A DNA stretch of 64,000 nucleotides from Amycolatopsis umgeniensis (GCF_014205155.1 NZ_JACHMX010000001.1:4216001-4280000); one strand, 5' to 3'; shown: positions 33,047 to 41,561, counted from the stretch's first letter. Translations and numbers: made by a program. The notes: generated by a model from the letters alone, not told the origin.

Positions 33047-33066
33047 CGGAGTGAGCGCTCACTCCG
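33047..33066. promoter_or_regulatory. 20-bp perfect palindromic operator at TetR promoter
   Basis: CGGAGTGAGC followed by GCTCACTCCG is a perfect 20-bp palindrome. It begins just downstream of TTGACG (a -35-like element at 33043) and ends 12 bases before the TetR ATG. Autoregulation by the adjacent TetR protein and control of the coupled ABC exporter are likely. Confidence 0.7.
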
Positions 33067-33078
33067 CACACTGGAAAC

Positions 33079-33687
33079 ATGACGGAAACCACCGCCCGGC
33101 GGAGAGCGCCGGGAATGAGCCCCGAAGAGCGACGGAGGATGATCGTCCAGTCCGTGCTCCCGCTGATGGTGGAGCACGGCGCCGGGGTCACCACCAGCCA
33201 GATCGCCCGCGCCGCCGGGATCGGCGAAGGCACGGTCTTCCGCGTCTTCAAGGACAAGGACGAGCTCTTCGCCACCTGCTTCGCCGAAGCGCTGAAGCCC
33301 GACCAGGTACTCGACGCCATCGCGGTCATCGACCTCGAACAACCCCTCGGAGACAGGCTCGTCGAGGCGGCCGACGCGCTCAGCGCGCACCTCCAGCGGA
33401 TGGGCGCGCTGATGGCCGCGATGCACGGCTCCGGCAAGCGGCCCGAGCGTCGCGAGCACGGCGACGGCAAGGACCGGCGGCGGGAATCGATGAGCGTGAT
33501 GCGTGACGCCATGGCCGAGCTGTTCGAACCGGAACAGAAACGACTCCGGCTGCCGGCGACACAACTGGCGGCGCTCTTCCTGTCGCTGCTGTTCAACGGC
33601 CGGATGCGGTTCAGCGAAACCGGTGACGAGCCCACGACGATGGAACTCGTCGACGTGTTCCTCCACGGCGCCGTGGAGGCCGCGTGA
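33079..33687 (+). CDS. TetR-family regulator of adjacent ABC exporter
   Basis: The 202-aa protein has a TetR helix-turn-helix at about residues 20-65 (VTTSQIARAAGIGEGTVFRVFKDKDELF) and a helical ligand domain. The N-terminus is basic (TARRRAPG). It starts at ATG 33079 directly after a palindromic operator, and its stop overlaps the exporter start by four bases (GTGA). The pair should act as a drug- or metabolite-responsive efflux module. Ligand unknown. Confidence 0.88.
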   Translation: MTETTARRRAPGMSPEERRRMIVQSVLPLMVEHGAGVTTSQIARAAGIGEGTVFRVFKDKDELFATCFAEALKPDQVLDAIAVIDLEQPLGDRLVEAADALSAHLQRMGALMAAMHGSGKRPERREHGDGKDRRRESMSVMRDAMAELFEPEQKRLRLPATQLAALFLSLLFNGRMRFSETGDEPTTMELVDVFLHGAVEAA

Positions 33688-35660
33688 TCGGCCCTCCCGG
33701 TGGCGGCGGCATGGAAATGCTGCTGGCCCGCGGCGGCAGGCGACGCCGTCCGCCGTCGACGGTGCCCGACAGCGGGCTGACCGGCCCGGTCGACATCCCG
33801 GAGCCCGAGCCCGAGGCCGGCCCGAAAGATCTGAAGTCCCGGCTCACCCGCATGTGGGTCAACGTCTCGGGCACGGTCCGCGGCCTGCCCAAGGTCGCGA
33901 AGCTGACCTGGCAGGCGAGCCCGTTCCTGACCATCACGATCACCGTCGTGACACTGCTTTCCGGACTGCTGCCCACGGCGACCGCGTACATCGCGAAACT
34001 GCTGATCGACTCGGTGGTCGCGGCGATCCAGGGTCACGGCACCAAGAGCGCGATCGTCGGCGTCGCGCTGTTCCAGTTCGGCATCCTCGTGCTGACAGCG
34101 CTGTCACAGGCGCTGACCACCTATGGCCAGTCCCTGTTGCAGGAACGGATGACGCTGACCATCCGCCATCAGGTGATGGACCACGCGAGCAAGCTGCACC
34201 TGTCGTACTTCGAGGGTTCCGCGTCCTACGACATGCTGCGCCAGGCCGCGCAGGAAGCGCCGACCCGGCCGCTGTCGATGATGAATTCGGCGCTGGGCCT
34301 GGTCCGGACGGCGATCACCTTCGGCAGCATGATCGCGCTGCTCGTCTCGATCAGCCCGCTGCTGGCGCTCGTCGCGCTCGTGGCCCCGATCCCCGCGTTC
34401 ATCTCGCAGTCGAAGTACGGCGCCCGCGCGTTCTGGCTGACGCTGATGATGTCGCCGCTGAAACGGCGCATGGACTATCTGTCCTCTTTGGTCACCACGG
34501 ACACCTACGCCAAGGAGACCAAGCTCTTCGGCCTCGGCCCGTACTTCGTCGACCGGTTCCAGCGGCTCGGCCAGGTCTTCTACGAGCGCCAGCGGAAACT
34601 GACCCGCAAACGCAGCGTCAGCTCGACGTCCTGGGGCCTGCTGAGCACCGCCGCCGGATCCGCGATCGCGCTGTACATCGCGCTGGAGGCCGTCGGCGGC
34701 AGGCTCACCCTCGGTGATCTCGCGCTGTACACGGCCGCCGCGGCGTCGGTGCAGACCTCCGTCCAGGGCCTGTTCACGGCGTTTTCCGGAATGTACGAGA
34801 ACAATCTCTACCTCGACACGCTGTACCGCTTCCTCGGCACGAAACCGGAGATCGTCGCGCCGCCGGAGCCACGTCCCCTCCCGTCCACTGTGGAGGGACA
34901 CATCGAGTTCGAGGAAGTGTCCTTCACCTATCCCGGAGCACCCGAACCCGCGCTCGACGGCGTGAGCTTCGAGATCCGGCCGGGCGAGACGGTCGCCGTC
35001 GTCGGCCGCAACGGCGCCGGGAAGTCGACGCTGTTCAAGTTGCTGTGCCGGCTGTACGACCCGACGGGCGGGCGGATCCTGCTCGACGGCGTCGACATCC
35101 GCGAGTACGACCCGGTGGAGTTGCGGCGGCGGATCAGCGCGATGTTCCAGGATTACGTGACCTACCAGGGCACCGCGTCCGAGAACATCGGGCTCGGCGA
35201 CCTGACGCATCTCGTCGACCGGGAGCGGATCGAGGAGTCGGCGAAACGTGCCGGTGCCGACGAGCGGATCGAACGCCTGCCCAGCGGGTACGACAGCCCG
35301 CTCGGCCGCTGGTTCGACCAGGGTGTCAGCCTTTCCGGCGGCGAATGGCAGAAGATCGCGCTGGCGAGGGCGTTCCTGCGGGAGGCGCCGATCCTGATCC
35401 TCGACGAACCGACGTCCGCGCTGGACGCCCAGGCCGAGCACGACCTCTTCTCGCGGCTGCGCGAACTTTCGGAGGGACGCACGACGCTGTACATCTCGCA
35501 CCGGTTCTCCACCGTCCGGCAGGCGGAGCGGATTCTGCTGCTGGAGCACGGGAAGGTCGCCGAATACGGCACGCATGACGAGCTGATGGCGGCGAAGGCC
35601 GGCTATGCCGACCTGTTCACGTTGCAGGCTGCGGCGTATCTCGACGAGGCCGTCAGCTGA
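33684..35660 (+). CDS. ABC exporter, fused permease-ATPase
   Basis: The 658-aa half-transporter has six membrane helices (about 75-360) and a nucleotide-binding domain (about 405-640). Motifs are Walker A GRNGAGKST, Q-loop MFQDYVTYQ, signature LSGGEWQK, Walker [13 protein letters not shown] and the switch His in ISHRFS. A Pro/Glu cytoplasmic head of about 60 residues precedes helix one. As a single fused protein it would form a homodimer. It starts at GTG 33684 inside the TetR gene end, so it is coupled to its regulator. Export of a drug or lipid is typical of the class. Confidence 0.88.
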   Translation: MIGPPGGGGMEMLLARGGRRRRPPSTVPDSGLTGPVDIPEPEPEAGPKDLKSRLTRMWVNVSGTVRGLPKVAKLTWQASPFLTITITVVTLLSGLLPTATAYIAKLLIDSVVAAIQGHGTKSAIVGVALFQFGILVLTALSQALTTYGQSLLQERMTLTIRHQVMDHASKLHLSYFEGSASYDMLRQAAQEAPTRPLSMMNSALGLVRTAITFGSMIALLVSISPLLALVALVAPIPAFISQSKYGARAFWLTLMMSPLKRRMDYLSSLVTTDTYAKETKLFGLGPYFVDRFQRLGQVFYERQRKLTRKRSVSSTSWGLLSTAAGSAIALYIALEAVGGRLTLGDLALYTAAAASVQTSVQGLFTAFSGMYENNLYLDTLYRFLGTKPEIVAPPEPRPLPSTVEGHIEFEEVSFTYPGAPEPALDGVSFEIRPGETVAVVGRNGAGKSTLFKLLCRLYDPTGGRILLDGVDIREYDPVELRRRISAMFQDYVTYQGTASENIGLGDLTHLVDRERIEESAKRAGADERIERLPSGYDSPLGRWFDQGVSLSGGEWQKIALARAFLREAPILILDEPTSALDAQAEHDLFSRLRELSEGRTTLYISHRFSTVRQAERILLLEHGKVAEYGTHDELMAAKAGYADLFTLQAAAYLDEAVS

Positions 35661-35680
35661 CTGGGCCCTGAGCGTGCCCT

Positions 35681-35708
35681 CGCCCTCTGGCAGCCGCGCC
35701 AGAGGGCG
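35681..35708. terminator. hairpin between convergent genes
   Basis: CGCCCTCTGGC and GCCAGAGGGCG form an 11-bp perfect stem with a 6-base loop, 20 bases after the ABC exporter stop and 15 before the convergent gene's stop. Confidence 0.7.
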
Positions 35709-35722
35709 GGTGGCGTACTCAC

Positions 35723-37033
35723 CTAGGTCTGATCGCGGTGAAAGACGTGACTGTCCGGCAGTTCGGTTCCCACCGCGGTGACGTTCACCAGAGTGATCGA
35801 CTTGGCGGACCGGCTTTCGGCCTCCGAATCGACCGTGAAGGTCATGTTCTCGAGCTTCGAATCGATGAGCCAAAGCACCGTTCCAGTCACGGATCCCTTT
35901 CGCAGATCGAACTTGCCGTCCCGCAGTGTGGATGACGAGATGAGGAAGTTCCCCTCCCCCTCACCGAGATCGACCACACCCTTGAAGTCGAACAGGCAAC
36001 CCTCGAAGGTGCAGCCTTCGAAGGTGACCAGGCTGATGCGTTCCCCCTCGCCCTTGATCACGATGGTCGCTTCGGCGAAGACACACTCGATGAACCTGAA
36101 ACGGCGCCAGGTGCGATCAGTGTCGAAGACGAGTCGTCCGGCGAAGTGGGCCGCGGTGAAGATCCCGCCCCATTCGAACCGAGTCTCGCTCCCTCGAAAC
36201 GTCGCACCTGTGTAACTCACCGCGTAGGCGTTCATCGGACCGACCGTGAAAACACCGTCCTCGAACAACGCGTGGTCGAGAAGCAGCCGACGCTGTGGCG
36301 CCAATTGCAGGACAGTCTGGTTCGAAAACCTGGCACCCGTCAGATCGAGCTCCAACGCCGACCCGCGCCAGTTGTCGTTGAGCCGGTCCCTCAGCACCCG
36401 AAGAACGGACTCACGCACCTTGGCGTCCGGCTGATCATTCTCACGCACCGGCAACCGGAGGTAACCGCAGAGCACATCGACGCAGATCTGCCGGTTCGCG
36501 ACCCAATCGTCGGCGAGCCCTGCCATCGCGTAGAGCCCGGCGAGCCGCACGGCCGCGTTGTCGTGGGCGAGCTGCTCGGCAGCCGTACCGAACCTCTCGT
36601 TGAAACTCTGAGCCTGCTCACGTTCATCCTTGGCCTGGGCGATCAGGTGCTCCGACTCCGCGACCCGCTGCTTGCGCATGTTCACCGCGAGCAGCACCAC
36701 CCCGCCGAGCCCGGCGACCACCGCGAGCGCGATCTTGAGAAGTTCGAGGACCTCCGTAGTCCCGAAGGCCGCGGCCGACGGGAAGCTCGGGAACCCGAGC
36801 AGCCACAGCAGCGCCGCACCAGCCGCGCCGGCGACGAGCAGCGCCAGCGCCATCCACTGCAGGACGGCTCCAGCGATGGGCTTGTGCCGCCAGAGCTCGA
36901 CCGACCGAAGCCCGTCACGGTTACGGCGCCGTCGAAAGCGACGCAGCCTGCCGATGACCAAGATCACCAGCACCAGGGCGACCGTCGCGCCACCGAGTAC
37001 ACGAGGGTCTCCGCGACCCAGCCAGGTCCACAC
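35723..37033 (-). CDS. membrane protein with pentapeptide-like repeats
   Basis: The 436-aa protein has three N-terminal hydrophobic helices (about 12-28, 55-78, 95-118), a coiled helix (MRKQRVAESEHLIAQAKDEREQAQSF), and a typical ENRQICVDVLCGYLR-like block (NRQICVDVLCGYLRLP) common to actinobacterial pentapeptide-repeat membrane proteins. A C-terminal beta-helix region follows (ALELDLTGARFSNQTV, TFEGCTFEGCLFDFKG). Start GTG 37033. Function unknown; members are frequent in this group and not tied to quinolone resistance. The solenoid faces the cytoplasm by prediction. Confidence 0.8.
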   Translation of the reverse strand: MWTWLGRGDPRVLGGATVALVLVILVIGRLRRFRRRRNRDGLRSVELWRHKPIAGAVLQWMALALLVAGAAGAALLWLLGFPSFPSAAAFGTTEVLELLKIALAVVAGLGGVVLLAVNMRKQRVAESEHLIAQAKDEREQAQSFNERFGTAAEQLAHDNAAVRLAGLYAMAGLADDWVANRQICVDVLCGYLRLPVRENDQPDAKVRESVLRVLRDRLNDNWRGSALELDLTGARFSNQTVLQLAPQRRLLLDHALFEDGVFTVGPMNAYAVSYTGATFRGSETRFEWGGIFTAAHFAGRLVFDTDRTWRRFRFIECVFAEATIVIKGEGERISLVTFEGCTFEGCLFDFKGVVDLGEGEGNFLISSSTLRDGKFDLRKGSVTGTVLWLIDSKLENMTFTVDSEAESRSAKSITLVNVTAVGTELPDSHVFHRDQT

Positions 37034-37091
37034 GATCGGTCACCGTATCGGGGGTTGGGAGCAAAACGGGCAAGCCGTACGTTGTCCAGGT

Positions 37092-37574
37092 ATGGCTGTC
37101 GCGTTCTTGCTCTATGTCGTCGCCGAGATCGCCGCCGTCTGGGCGGTGGGCTCGGCCGTTGGCGTGCTCGGCACGATCGCGCTGCTCTTCGCCGGCGCGT
37201 TCATCGGGTCCTGGCTCGCACGCCGCGAAGGCGGCCGCGCCTTCCGGGCGTTCGCCGAGTCCGCGAGGCTCGGCCGACCGGCCGACGCGGAGAAGGAACT
37301 CACCGACGGGATGCTGATCGGCTTCGGCGGCCTGCTGATCCTGTTGCCCGGTTTCGTCAGCGACGTCTTCGGCCTGCTGCTGATCCTGCCGCCGACGCGG
37401 AGTGTCGCGCGCAAGGTCTGGCAGAAGCGGATGGCCCGGCGGGCGGTCAAGTTCGCGAACCGCACCCGTGGCCCGGTGATGGTCGTGGACAGCGAGGTCG
37501 TCATGGACACGCCCCCGGCCGAGGCCGTCAAGAAGCAGCCGCCGGTGATCGAAGGCCGCATCGTCGAGGGCTGA
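37092..37574 (+). CDS. fxsA: FxsA-family membrane protein
   Basis: The 160-aa protein fits FxsA: two N-terminal helices (FLLYVVAEIAAVWAVG, IALLFAGAFIGSWLAR), a conserved EKELTDGMLIGFGGLLILLPGFVSD segment (third helix; only parts quoted), and LLLILPPTRSVARKVW. FxsA in E. coli relieves phage T7 exclusion by F-plasmid PifA when overproduced; its normal role is unknown. The start at ATG 37092 has CCAGG close upstream. Confidence 0.88.
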   Translation: MAVAFLLYVVAEIAAVWAVGSAVGVLGTIALLFAGAFIGSWLARREGGRAFRAFAESARLGRPADAEKELTDGMLIGFGGLLILLPGFVSDVFGLLLILPPTRSVARKVWQKRMARRAVKFANRTRGPVMVVDSEVVMDTPPAEAVKKQPPVIEGRIVEG

Positions 37575-37582
37575 AGGGCGCC

Positions 37583-37638
37583 AGCTTCGCCAATAGCTTC
37601 GCCACTACACTGCTAGTGGCGAAGCTATTGGCGAAGCT
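37583..37638. promoter_or_regulatory. 56-bp perfect inverted repeat operator (four GCTTCGCCA units)
   Basis: Arms of 25 bases (37583-37607 and 37614-37638) are exact reverse complements around a 6-base loop. Each arm holds two direct GCTTCGCCA units 12 bases apart, giving four units in all. A TACACT -10-like hexamer (37606-37611) lies at the centre, so occupancy would block the promoter of the next gene, whose ATG is 12 bases downstream. Confidence 0.75.
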
Positions 37639-37649
37639 AGGACGGCGAC

Positions 37650-39386
37650 ATGCTCCACGACGAACTCATCGACATCATCGCGAACCTTCGCGCGTTTGGC
37701 GGTGATCATGCGTTCGTAGAGGCCAAACGCGCCGAGACGAAGCTGCCCAAAAGTGCTCGGGAGACACTTTCGGCTTTCGCCAACACCAGCGGGGGCGTGC
37801 TCATCTTCGGCCTCGATGAGACTCGGGGCTTCGAGGCGACCGGGGTTCGAGATCCGGCGAAGCTGGAGGCCGATCTTGCCGCGATGTGCTCCGAGAACCT
37901 CGAACCACCCCTCCGGCCACTGATCGGAACACATCGCTTCGAAGATGCGAACCTGGTAGTCGCCGAGATTCCCGAACTGCCGCCCAGCAGCAAACCCGCG
38001 TACAACCGCAGCACCGGCATGACACAGGGCAGTTTCATCAGGGTCGCCGATGGTGACCGGAAGCTGAGCCCCTACGAGGTCCAGTTGATGCTGGCGAATC
38101 GTGGTCAGCCGCGCGACGACGAGCAACCCGTCCCTGGCACCACCGTCGCGAACCTCGACGAATCGCTGACCGACACCTTCCTGAGCCGTCTCCGACGGCG
38201 TCGAGGTAGAGCCTTTGCGAATCTCGACACCACCGCGGCGCTGCGACGAGCGAAAGTGCTCGTCGAGGACGAGTTGTCCTTGGCCGGACTCTTGGCATTG
38301 GGCGAATACCCTCAGGAGTTCTTCCCTCAGATCATGCTCACGTTCGTCCACTATCCGACCAAATCGGGGCCGGACCCGCGCAGTGGCACGAGGTTCGTCG
38401 ACAACGTCGCGGCCGAAGGTCCGATTCCCATGATCGTCGATGAAGCCCTGGTCGCCCTGCGCCGTAATATGAAACGCCGCTCGACGATTCGTGGTGCGGG
38501 GCGAGCCGAGACTTGGGAGTATCCCGAAACGGCTTTGCGCGAAGCAGTGGTCAACGCGCTGGTTCACCGCGACTACTCGGGCCCTTCGCAAGGAACTCAA
38601 GTGCAGGTCGAGATGTATCCCGACCGACTGGTGATCCGCAATCCCGGAGGCCTTTACGGATCAGTTCGCGAAGAGAACCTCGGCGTGGAAGGCACATCCT
38701 CGGCTCGCAACGCGACTCTGCTCAAGATCTTGGAGGACACCCCACTACCGGGGTCGGACCGGCCGATCTGTGAGAACCGCGGCTCCGGAATTCCAGCGAT
38801 GCTGGCGGCCATGCGAGACGCGAAGCTCAGTCCGCCACGGTTCGCGGACGACATCTCCACGTTCAAGGCCACCTTCCCCAACCACACGCTCATGGGTGAC
38901 GGTGCCGTCCAATGGATCGCGTCACTTCGCGAGCATGGACTGACCGACAGCCAGTGTCACGGCCTCGCGATGTTGTTCCACGGCGAGACGCTCAACAATC
39001 AGGCTTATCGCAACGCGAATGATCTCGACTCTCGTGTCGCTACGGAGGAACTCGGCGATCTGGTCGCCCGTGGCCTGCTAGTCCCGGCGGGAGGGCGGCG
39101 GTACGCGCACTACACGCTCGCGGACGACATCGTTCCGGCACCCCCGGATGCTCCCGCGCAAGAGCGGCGCCGTGCCGACCGCCGTGAGGAGATCCTTCTC
39201 GCGCTCGGCGAGCAGGAGGCAACTCGCGCCGACTTGGTCGCGGCGACCGGGTTTCCGGACCGGACAGTGTCCCGCTGGCTCAGTGTCCTGCTCCGGCAGG
39301 GTCTGATCGAAGCGACGGAGAAGAACCTTCGCAGCCCGAACACTCGCTATCGCCGCACACCTCAGCGAACTCTCGATGAGGGCTGA
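37650..39386 (+). CDS. AlbA_2/Schlafen-type ATP-binding regulator
   Basis: The 578-aa protein opens with an AlbA_2 (Schlafen AAA_4-like) domain (about 15-135: FVEAKRAETKLPKSARETLS, FANTSGGVLIFGLDE). A GHKL-like ATPase-related domain follows (ETALREAVVNALVHRDYSG, RLVIRNPGGLYG, ENRGSGIPAML), and then C-terminal winged helices (about 500-578: RREEILLALGEQEATRADLVAATGFPDRTVSRWL). This class acts as transcription regulators or, in some cases, defence-linked proteins. It sits behind a striking perfect palindrome that it probably binds itself. RBS AGGACGG. The 12-base spacer makes the repeat overlap the leader. Confidence 0.8.
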   Translation: MLHDELIDIIANLRAFGGDHAFVEAKRAETKLPKSARETLSAFANTSGGVLIFGLDETRGFEATGVRDPAKLEADLAAMCSENLEPPLRPLIGTHRFEDANLVVAEIPELPPSSKPAYNRSTGMTQGSFIRVADGDRKLSPYEVQLMLANRGQPRDDEQPVPGTTVANLDESLTDTFLSRLRRRRGRAFANLDTTAALRRAKVLVEDELSLAGLLALGEYPQEFFPQIMLTFVHYPTKSGPDPRSGTRFVDNVAAEGPIPMIVDEALVALRRNMKRRSTIRGAGRAETWEYPETALREAVVNALVHRDYSGPSQGTQVQVEMYPDRLVIRNPGGLYGSVREENLGVEGTSSARNATLLKILEDTPLPGSDRPICENRGSGIPAMLAAMRDAKLSPPRFADDISTFKATFPNHTLMGDGAVQWIASLREHGLTDSQCHGLAMLFHGETLNNQAYRNANDLDSRVATEELGDLVARGLLVPAGGRRYAHYTLADDIVPAPPDAPAQERRRADRREEILLALGEQEATRADLVAATGFPDRTVSRWLSVLLRQGLIEATEKNLRSPNTRYRRTPQRTLDEG

Positions 39387-39422
39387 ACGGAACTTTCCCC
39401 GCATCCCAAGCCACGAAAGCGT

Positions 39423-39449
39423 CCTTCACCGCATCGCATGCGGTGAAGG
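39423..39449. terminator. hairpin between convergent genes
   Basis: CCTTCACCGCAT and ATGCGGTGAAGG form a 12-bp perfect stem with a 3-base loop. It lies between the AlbA_2-type gene and the convergent SCP2 gene. Nearby words (ACTTTCCCCGCAT, AAAGCGTCCTTCACC, AAGGGCCCCTTCA) recur at other gene ends in this window. Confidence 0.65.
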
Positions 39450-39455
39450 GCCCCT

Positions 39456-40103
39456 TCAGCCCCCGCTCGGCTTCGGGATGTCGAAGTACCCGCTGAACCG
39501 GACCGCCGGGGCGTACTCGCCCTTCACCTTCACCTTGCCGGTCACGAACATCGCCGCGACGGCCGCGTTGCCGGTGGCCATCCGGATGAAGTCGTCGACG
39601 GACAGCGTGATGGTGGTGTCCGGAGTACGCGCGAGATCGGTGCTCGAAACGCAGACGCCGTCTTCGATGACCGTTTGAAAGCGATCGAAACCGTCTTCTC
39701 CGTCACCATCGGTGAAACGCCACGCGACCACGAAGTCGACGTGCCTCGCGCGTTCGGGGGCGAAATGGTCCGACATTCTGCGGAAAATCTCGTCGAGGAA
39801 CGCCGAACGCAGTTCCGGGTGATCGGCGATCGCCTTGAGCTGCTCCTTCGACGCGCGTTGCACGACGTCGACGAGCACCTCGGTCTCCAATGAGCTCAAC
39901 TCGATGCCCGCGCCGGTTTCCCCCAGCATGTGCAGGGTTTCCAGCACCTGGGTGAACTGCTCGGGGCTCAGTTTGGTGAGCTCGAGCTTCTCCGCGAAAG
40001 CGTTGACGACGTGCTCGCCACTCGTACGCGTCTTGTGCAGCCTTAACGGACGGGAAAGGCGTACCTTGTCCCGCCAGCGCCGGTTGGGAGAATTTCGGGG
40101 CAC
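39456..40103 (-). CDS. SCP2-type lipid-binding domain protein, copy 2
   Basis: The roughly 215-aa protein has a helical N-terminal region and a C-terminal SCP2 sterol-carrier fold (about 115-215): FVVAWRFTDGDGEDGFDRFQ, TTITLSVDDFIRMATGNAAVAAMFVTGKVKVKG, ending in FDIPKPS. SCP2 domains carry sterols, fatty acids or acyl-CoA. It is a paralogue of the next gene upstream. The only candidate start in range is GTG 40103, with no clear ribosome site. Cytoplasmic. Probably cotranscribed with copy 1 (29-base gap) under the TetR operator. Confidence 0.8.
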   Translation of the reverse strand: MPRNSPNRRWRDKVRLSRPLRLHKTRTSGEHVVNAFAEKLELTKLSPEQFTQVLETLHMLGETGAGIELSSLETEVLVDVVQRASKEQLKAIADHPELRSAFLDEIFRRMSDHFAPERARHVDFVVAWRFTDGDGEDGFDRFQTVIEDGVCVSSTDLARTPDTTITLSVDDFIRMATGNAAVAAMFVTGKVKVKGEYAPAVRFSGYFDIPKPSGG

Positions 40104-40132
40104 GGCACGGAAGTGTATCTGCTCGGCCGGGT

Positions 40133-40768
40133 TCAGGACGGCTTCGGCAGGTCGAAGAAACCGATCAGACCGGCCGCGAATGCCAGGTCACCTTTTACTT
40201 TGATCTTTCCCGTGACGAATAGCACAGCGGGCGTCGCCTGATGGGTGATGAGCCGGAAGAAATCAACGGGCGCGATCGTGATCGTCACCCTCGGCTTCTC
40301 TTTCATGCCCCGGCTCACCGTGCACTCACCGTGCGAGATCACCGTCTCGTAGCGGTCGTACCCGCCGTCACCGTCGCCGCCGGACAGCCGCCAGTGGACG
40401 ACGGCGTGCAGCGTCTTGGCCCGGTCCTGCCGGATGTGGGCGCCCATGCGGTCGAAGATCTCGCTCAGCACCCGCTCCCGGAGCGGCCGTTCGGCGACGA
40501 CGCTCTCGAGTTGCGTACGCGAGGCACGAGCGACGAGGTTCGCGAAGCGGGCCGGATCGACCTTGCGGAGGTCGAACGCGGGCGCGGCCTGGGCGAGCCG
40601 CCCGAGCGAAGCCAGCAGCCGCCGGACGTCGTCCTTGCCGAGGTCCTTCGGGTCGATGGCGCCCGCGACCTCGTTGACGTCGAGAGAGTGCGCCTCGGCC
40701 GAATCCGGCTCGATCCGTTCCAGCGCGTCGACCAGCGCGCGGCCGGTCAGCCCCACGATCTCGGTCAT
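40133..40768 (-). CDS. SCP2-type lipid-binding domain protein, copy 1
   Basis: The 211-aa protein has the same build as its neighbour: helical N-terminus (about 1-110), then an SCP2 fold (LHAVVHWRLSGGDGDGGYDRYE, VTITIAPVDFFRLITHQATPAVLFVTGKIKVKGD) ending FDLPKPS. ATG 40768 follows GGAGGG; an upstream in-frame start at 40792 would overlap the operator region. It is the first gene after the palindrome shared with fadE5 and the fabG4/fadA2 pair, and divergent from the TetR gene. A lipid- or acyl-CoA-delivery role beside the beta-oxidation genes is inferred. Confidence 0.82.
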   Translation of the reverse strand: MTEIVGLTGRALVDALERIEPDSAEAHSLDVNEVAGAIDPKDLGKDDVRRLLASLGRLAQAAPAFDLRKVDPARFANLVARASRTQLESVVAERPLRERVLSEIFDRMGAHIRQDRAKTLHAVVHWRLSGGDGDGGYDRYETVISHGECTVSRGMKEKPRVTITIAPVDFFRLITHQATPAVLFVTGKIKVKGDLAFAAGLIGFFDLPKPS

Positions 40769-40797
40769 TTTTCCCTCCAGCTCGCCTACCAAGGCGT

Positions 40798-40819
40798 AAG
40801 GCTACCCGCCAGTAGGTAG
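40798..40819. promoter_or_regulatory. operator between SCP2 pair and TetR gene (shared palindrome)
   Basis: The core CTACCCGCCAGTAGGTA matches the perfect palindrome at 43764-43785 at most positions of the core. It lies 30 bases before the SCP2 copy 1 start and about 77 before the divergent TetR start, so it can control both. Confidence 0.65.
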
Positions 40820-40895
40820 GCGGGCAAGCGTGCCGAAATCACCCTCGCCCGAGGCAGCCCGGTAGCGTCTTACGCGAACTAATGGGAGGTCTCGA

Positions 40896-41561
40896 GTGTC
40901 CGAGGAAGTACCGCGTCCCGCCGAACGCGCCAAAAGGCTGCCGAGAGCGGTGCGGGAACGCCAGATCCTGGACGCAGCGGTCTCGGTGTTCTCGCGCTAC
41001 GGCTATCACTCCGCGTCGATGGACGAGATCTCCGAGGTCGCCGGCGTGTCCAAGCCGATGATCTACACCTACCTCGGCTCCAAGGAAGACCTCTTCGGCG
41101 CGTGCATCCGCCGCGAAGCCACCCGCCTGCTGGAGGCGGTGCAGGACGGGATCAAACCCGATCTGCCGCCTGACATGCAGCTTTGGCACGGTCTCCGCGC
41201 GTTCTACCGGTTCGTCGCGGACTACCGCGAGTCCTGGACGGTGCTGCACCGCCAGGCCATGACCGTCGGCGGCGCCTTCGCCGCGGAGATCACCGACATG
41301 CGCACCCGCGCGATCGAGCTGGTCGCCGCGCTGGTCGTCTCCGCGGGCACCCGCAAGGGCCTCGGCGAGCAGGCCGAGTTCTCCGGCGCCGGGCTGTCCG
41401 CCGCGCTGGTCGGGGCGGCCGAGTCGCTGGCCGACTGGGCGCTCGACCACCCCGATGTCTCCGACGGCGTGCTCGCCTCGTGGCTGATGAACCTCGTCTG
41501 GCTCGGGTTCAACGACCTCGTCGAGGGCGAGATCTGGAAGCCGTCAGAGAGCGACGACTGA
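40896..41561 (+). CDS. TetR-family regulator of lipid genes (Rv0238-like)
   Basis: The 221-aa protein has a TetR helix-turn-helix at about 22-68 (YHSASMDEISEVAGVSKPMIYTYLGSKEDLF) and a helical effector domain (LWHGLRAFYRFVADYRESWTVLHRQAM). Its place beside HtdX-, FabG4- and FadA2-type genes matches mycobacterial Rv0238, the TetR gene near Rv0241c-Rv0244c. GTG 40896 follows GGGAGG. It should bind the shared palindrome and respond to an acyl-CoA or related ligand; both are inferred. It converges on the HtdX-like gene with an 18-base overlap. Confidence 0.85.
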   Translation: MSEEVPRPAERAKRLPRAVRERQILDAAVSVFSRYGYHSASMDEISEVAGVSKPMIYTYLGSKEDLFGACIRREATRLLEAVQDGIKPDLPPDMQLWHGLRAFYRFVADYRESWTVLHRQAMTVGGAFAAEITDMRTRAIELVAALVVSAGTRKGLGEQAEFSGAGLSAALVGAAESLADWALDHPDVSDGVLASWLMNLVWLGFNDLVEGEIWKPSESDD

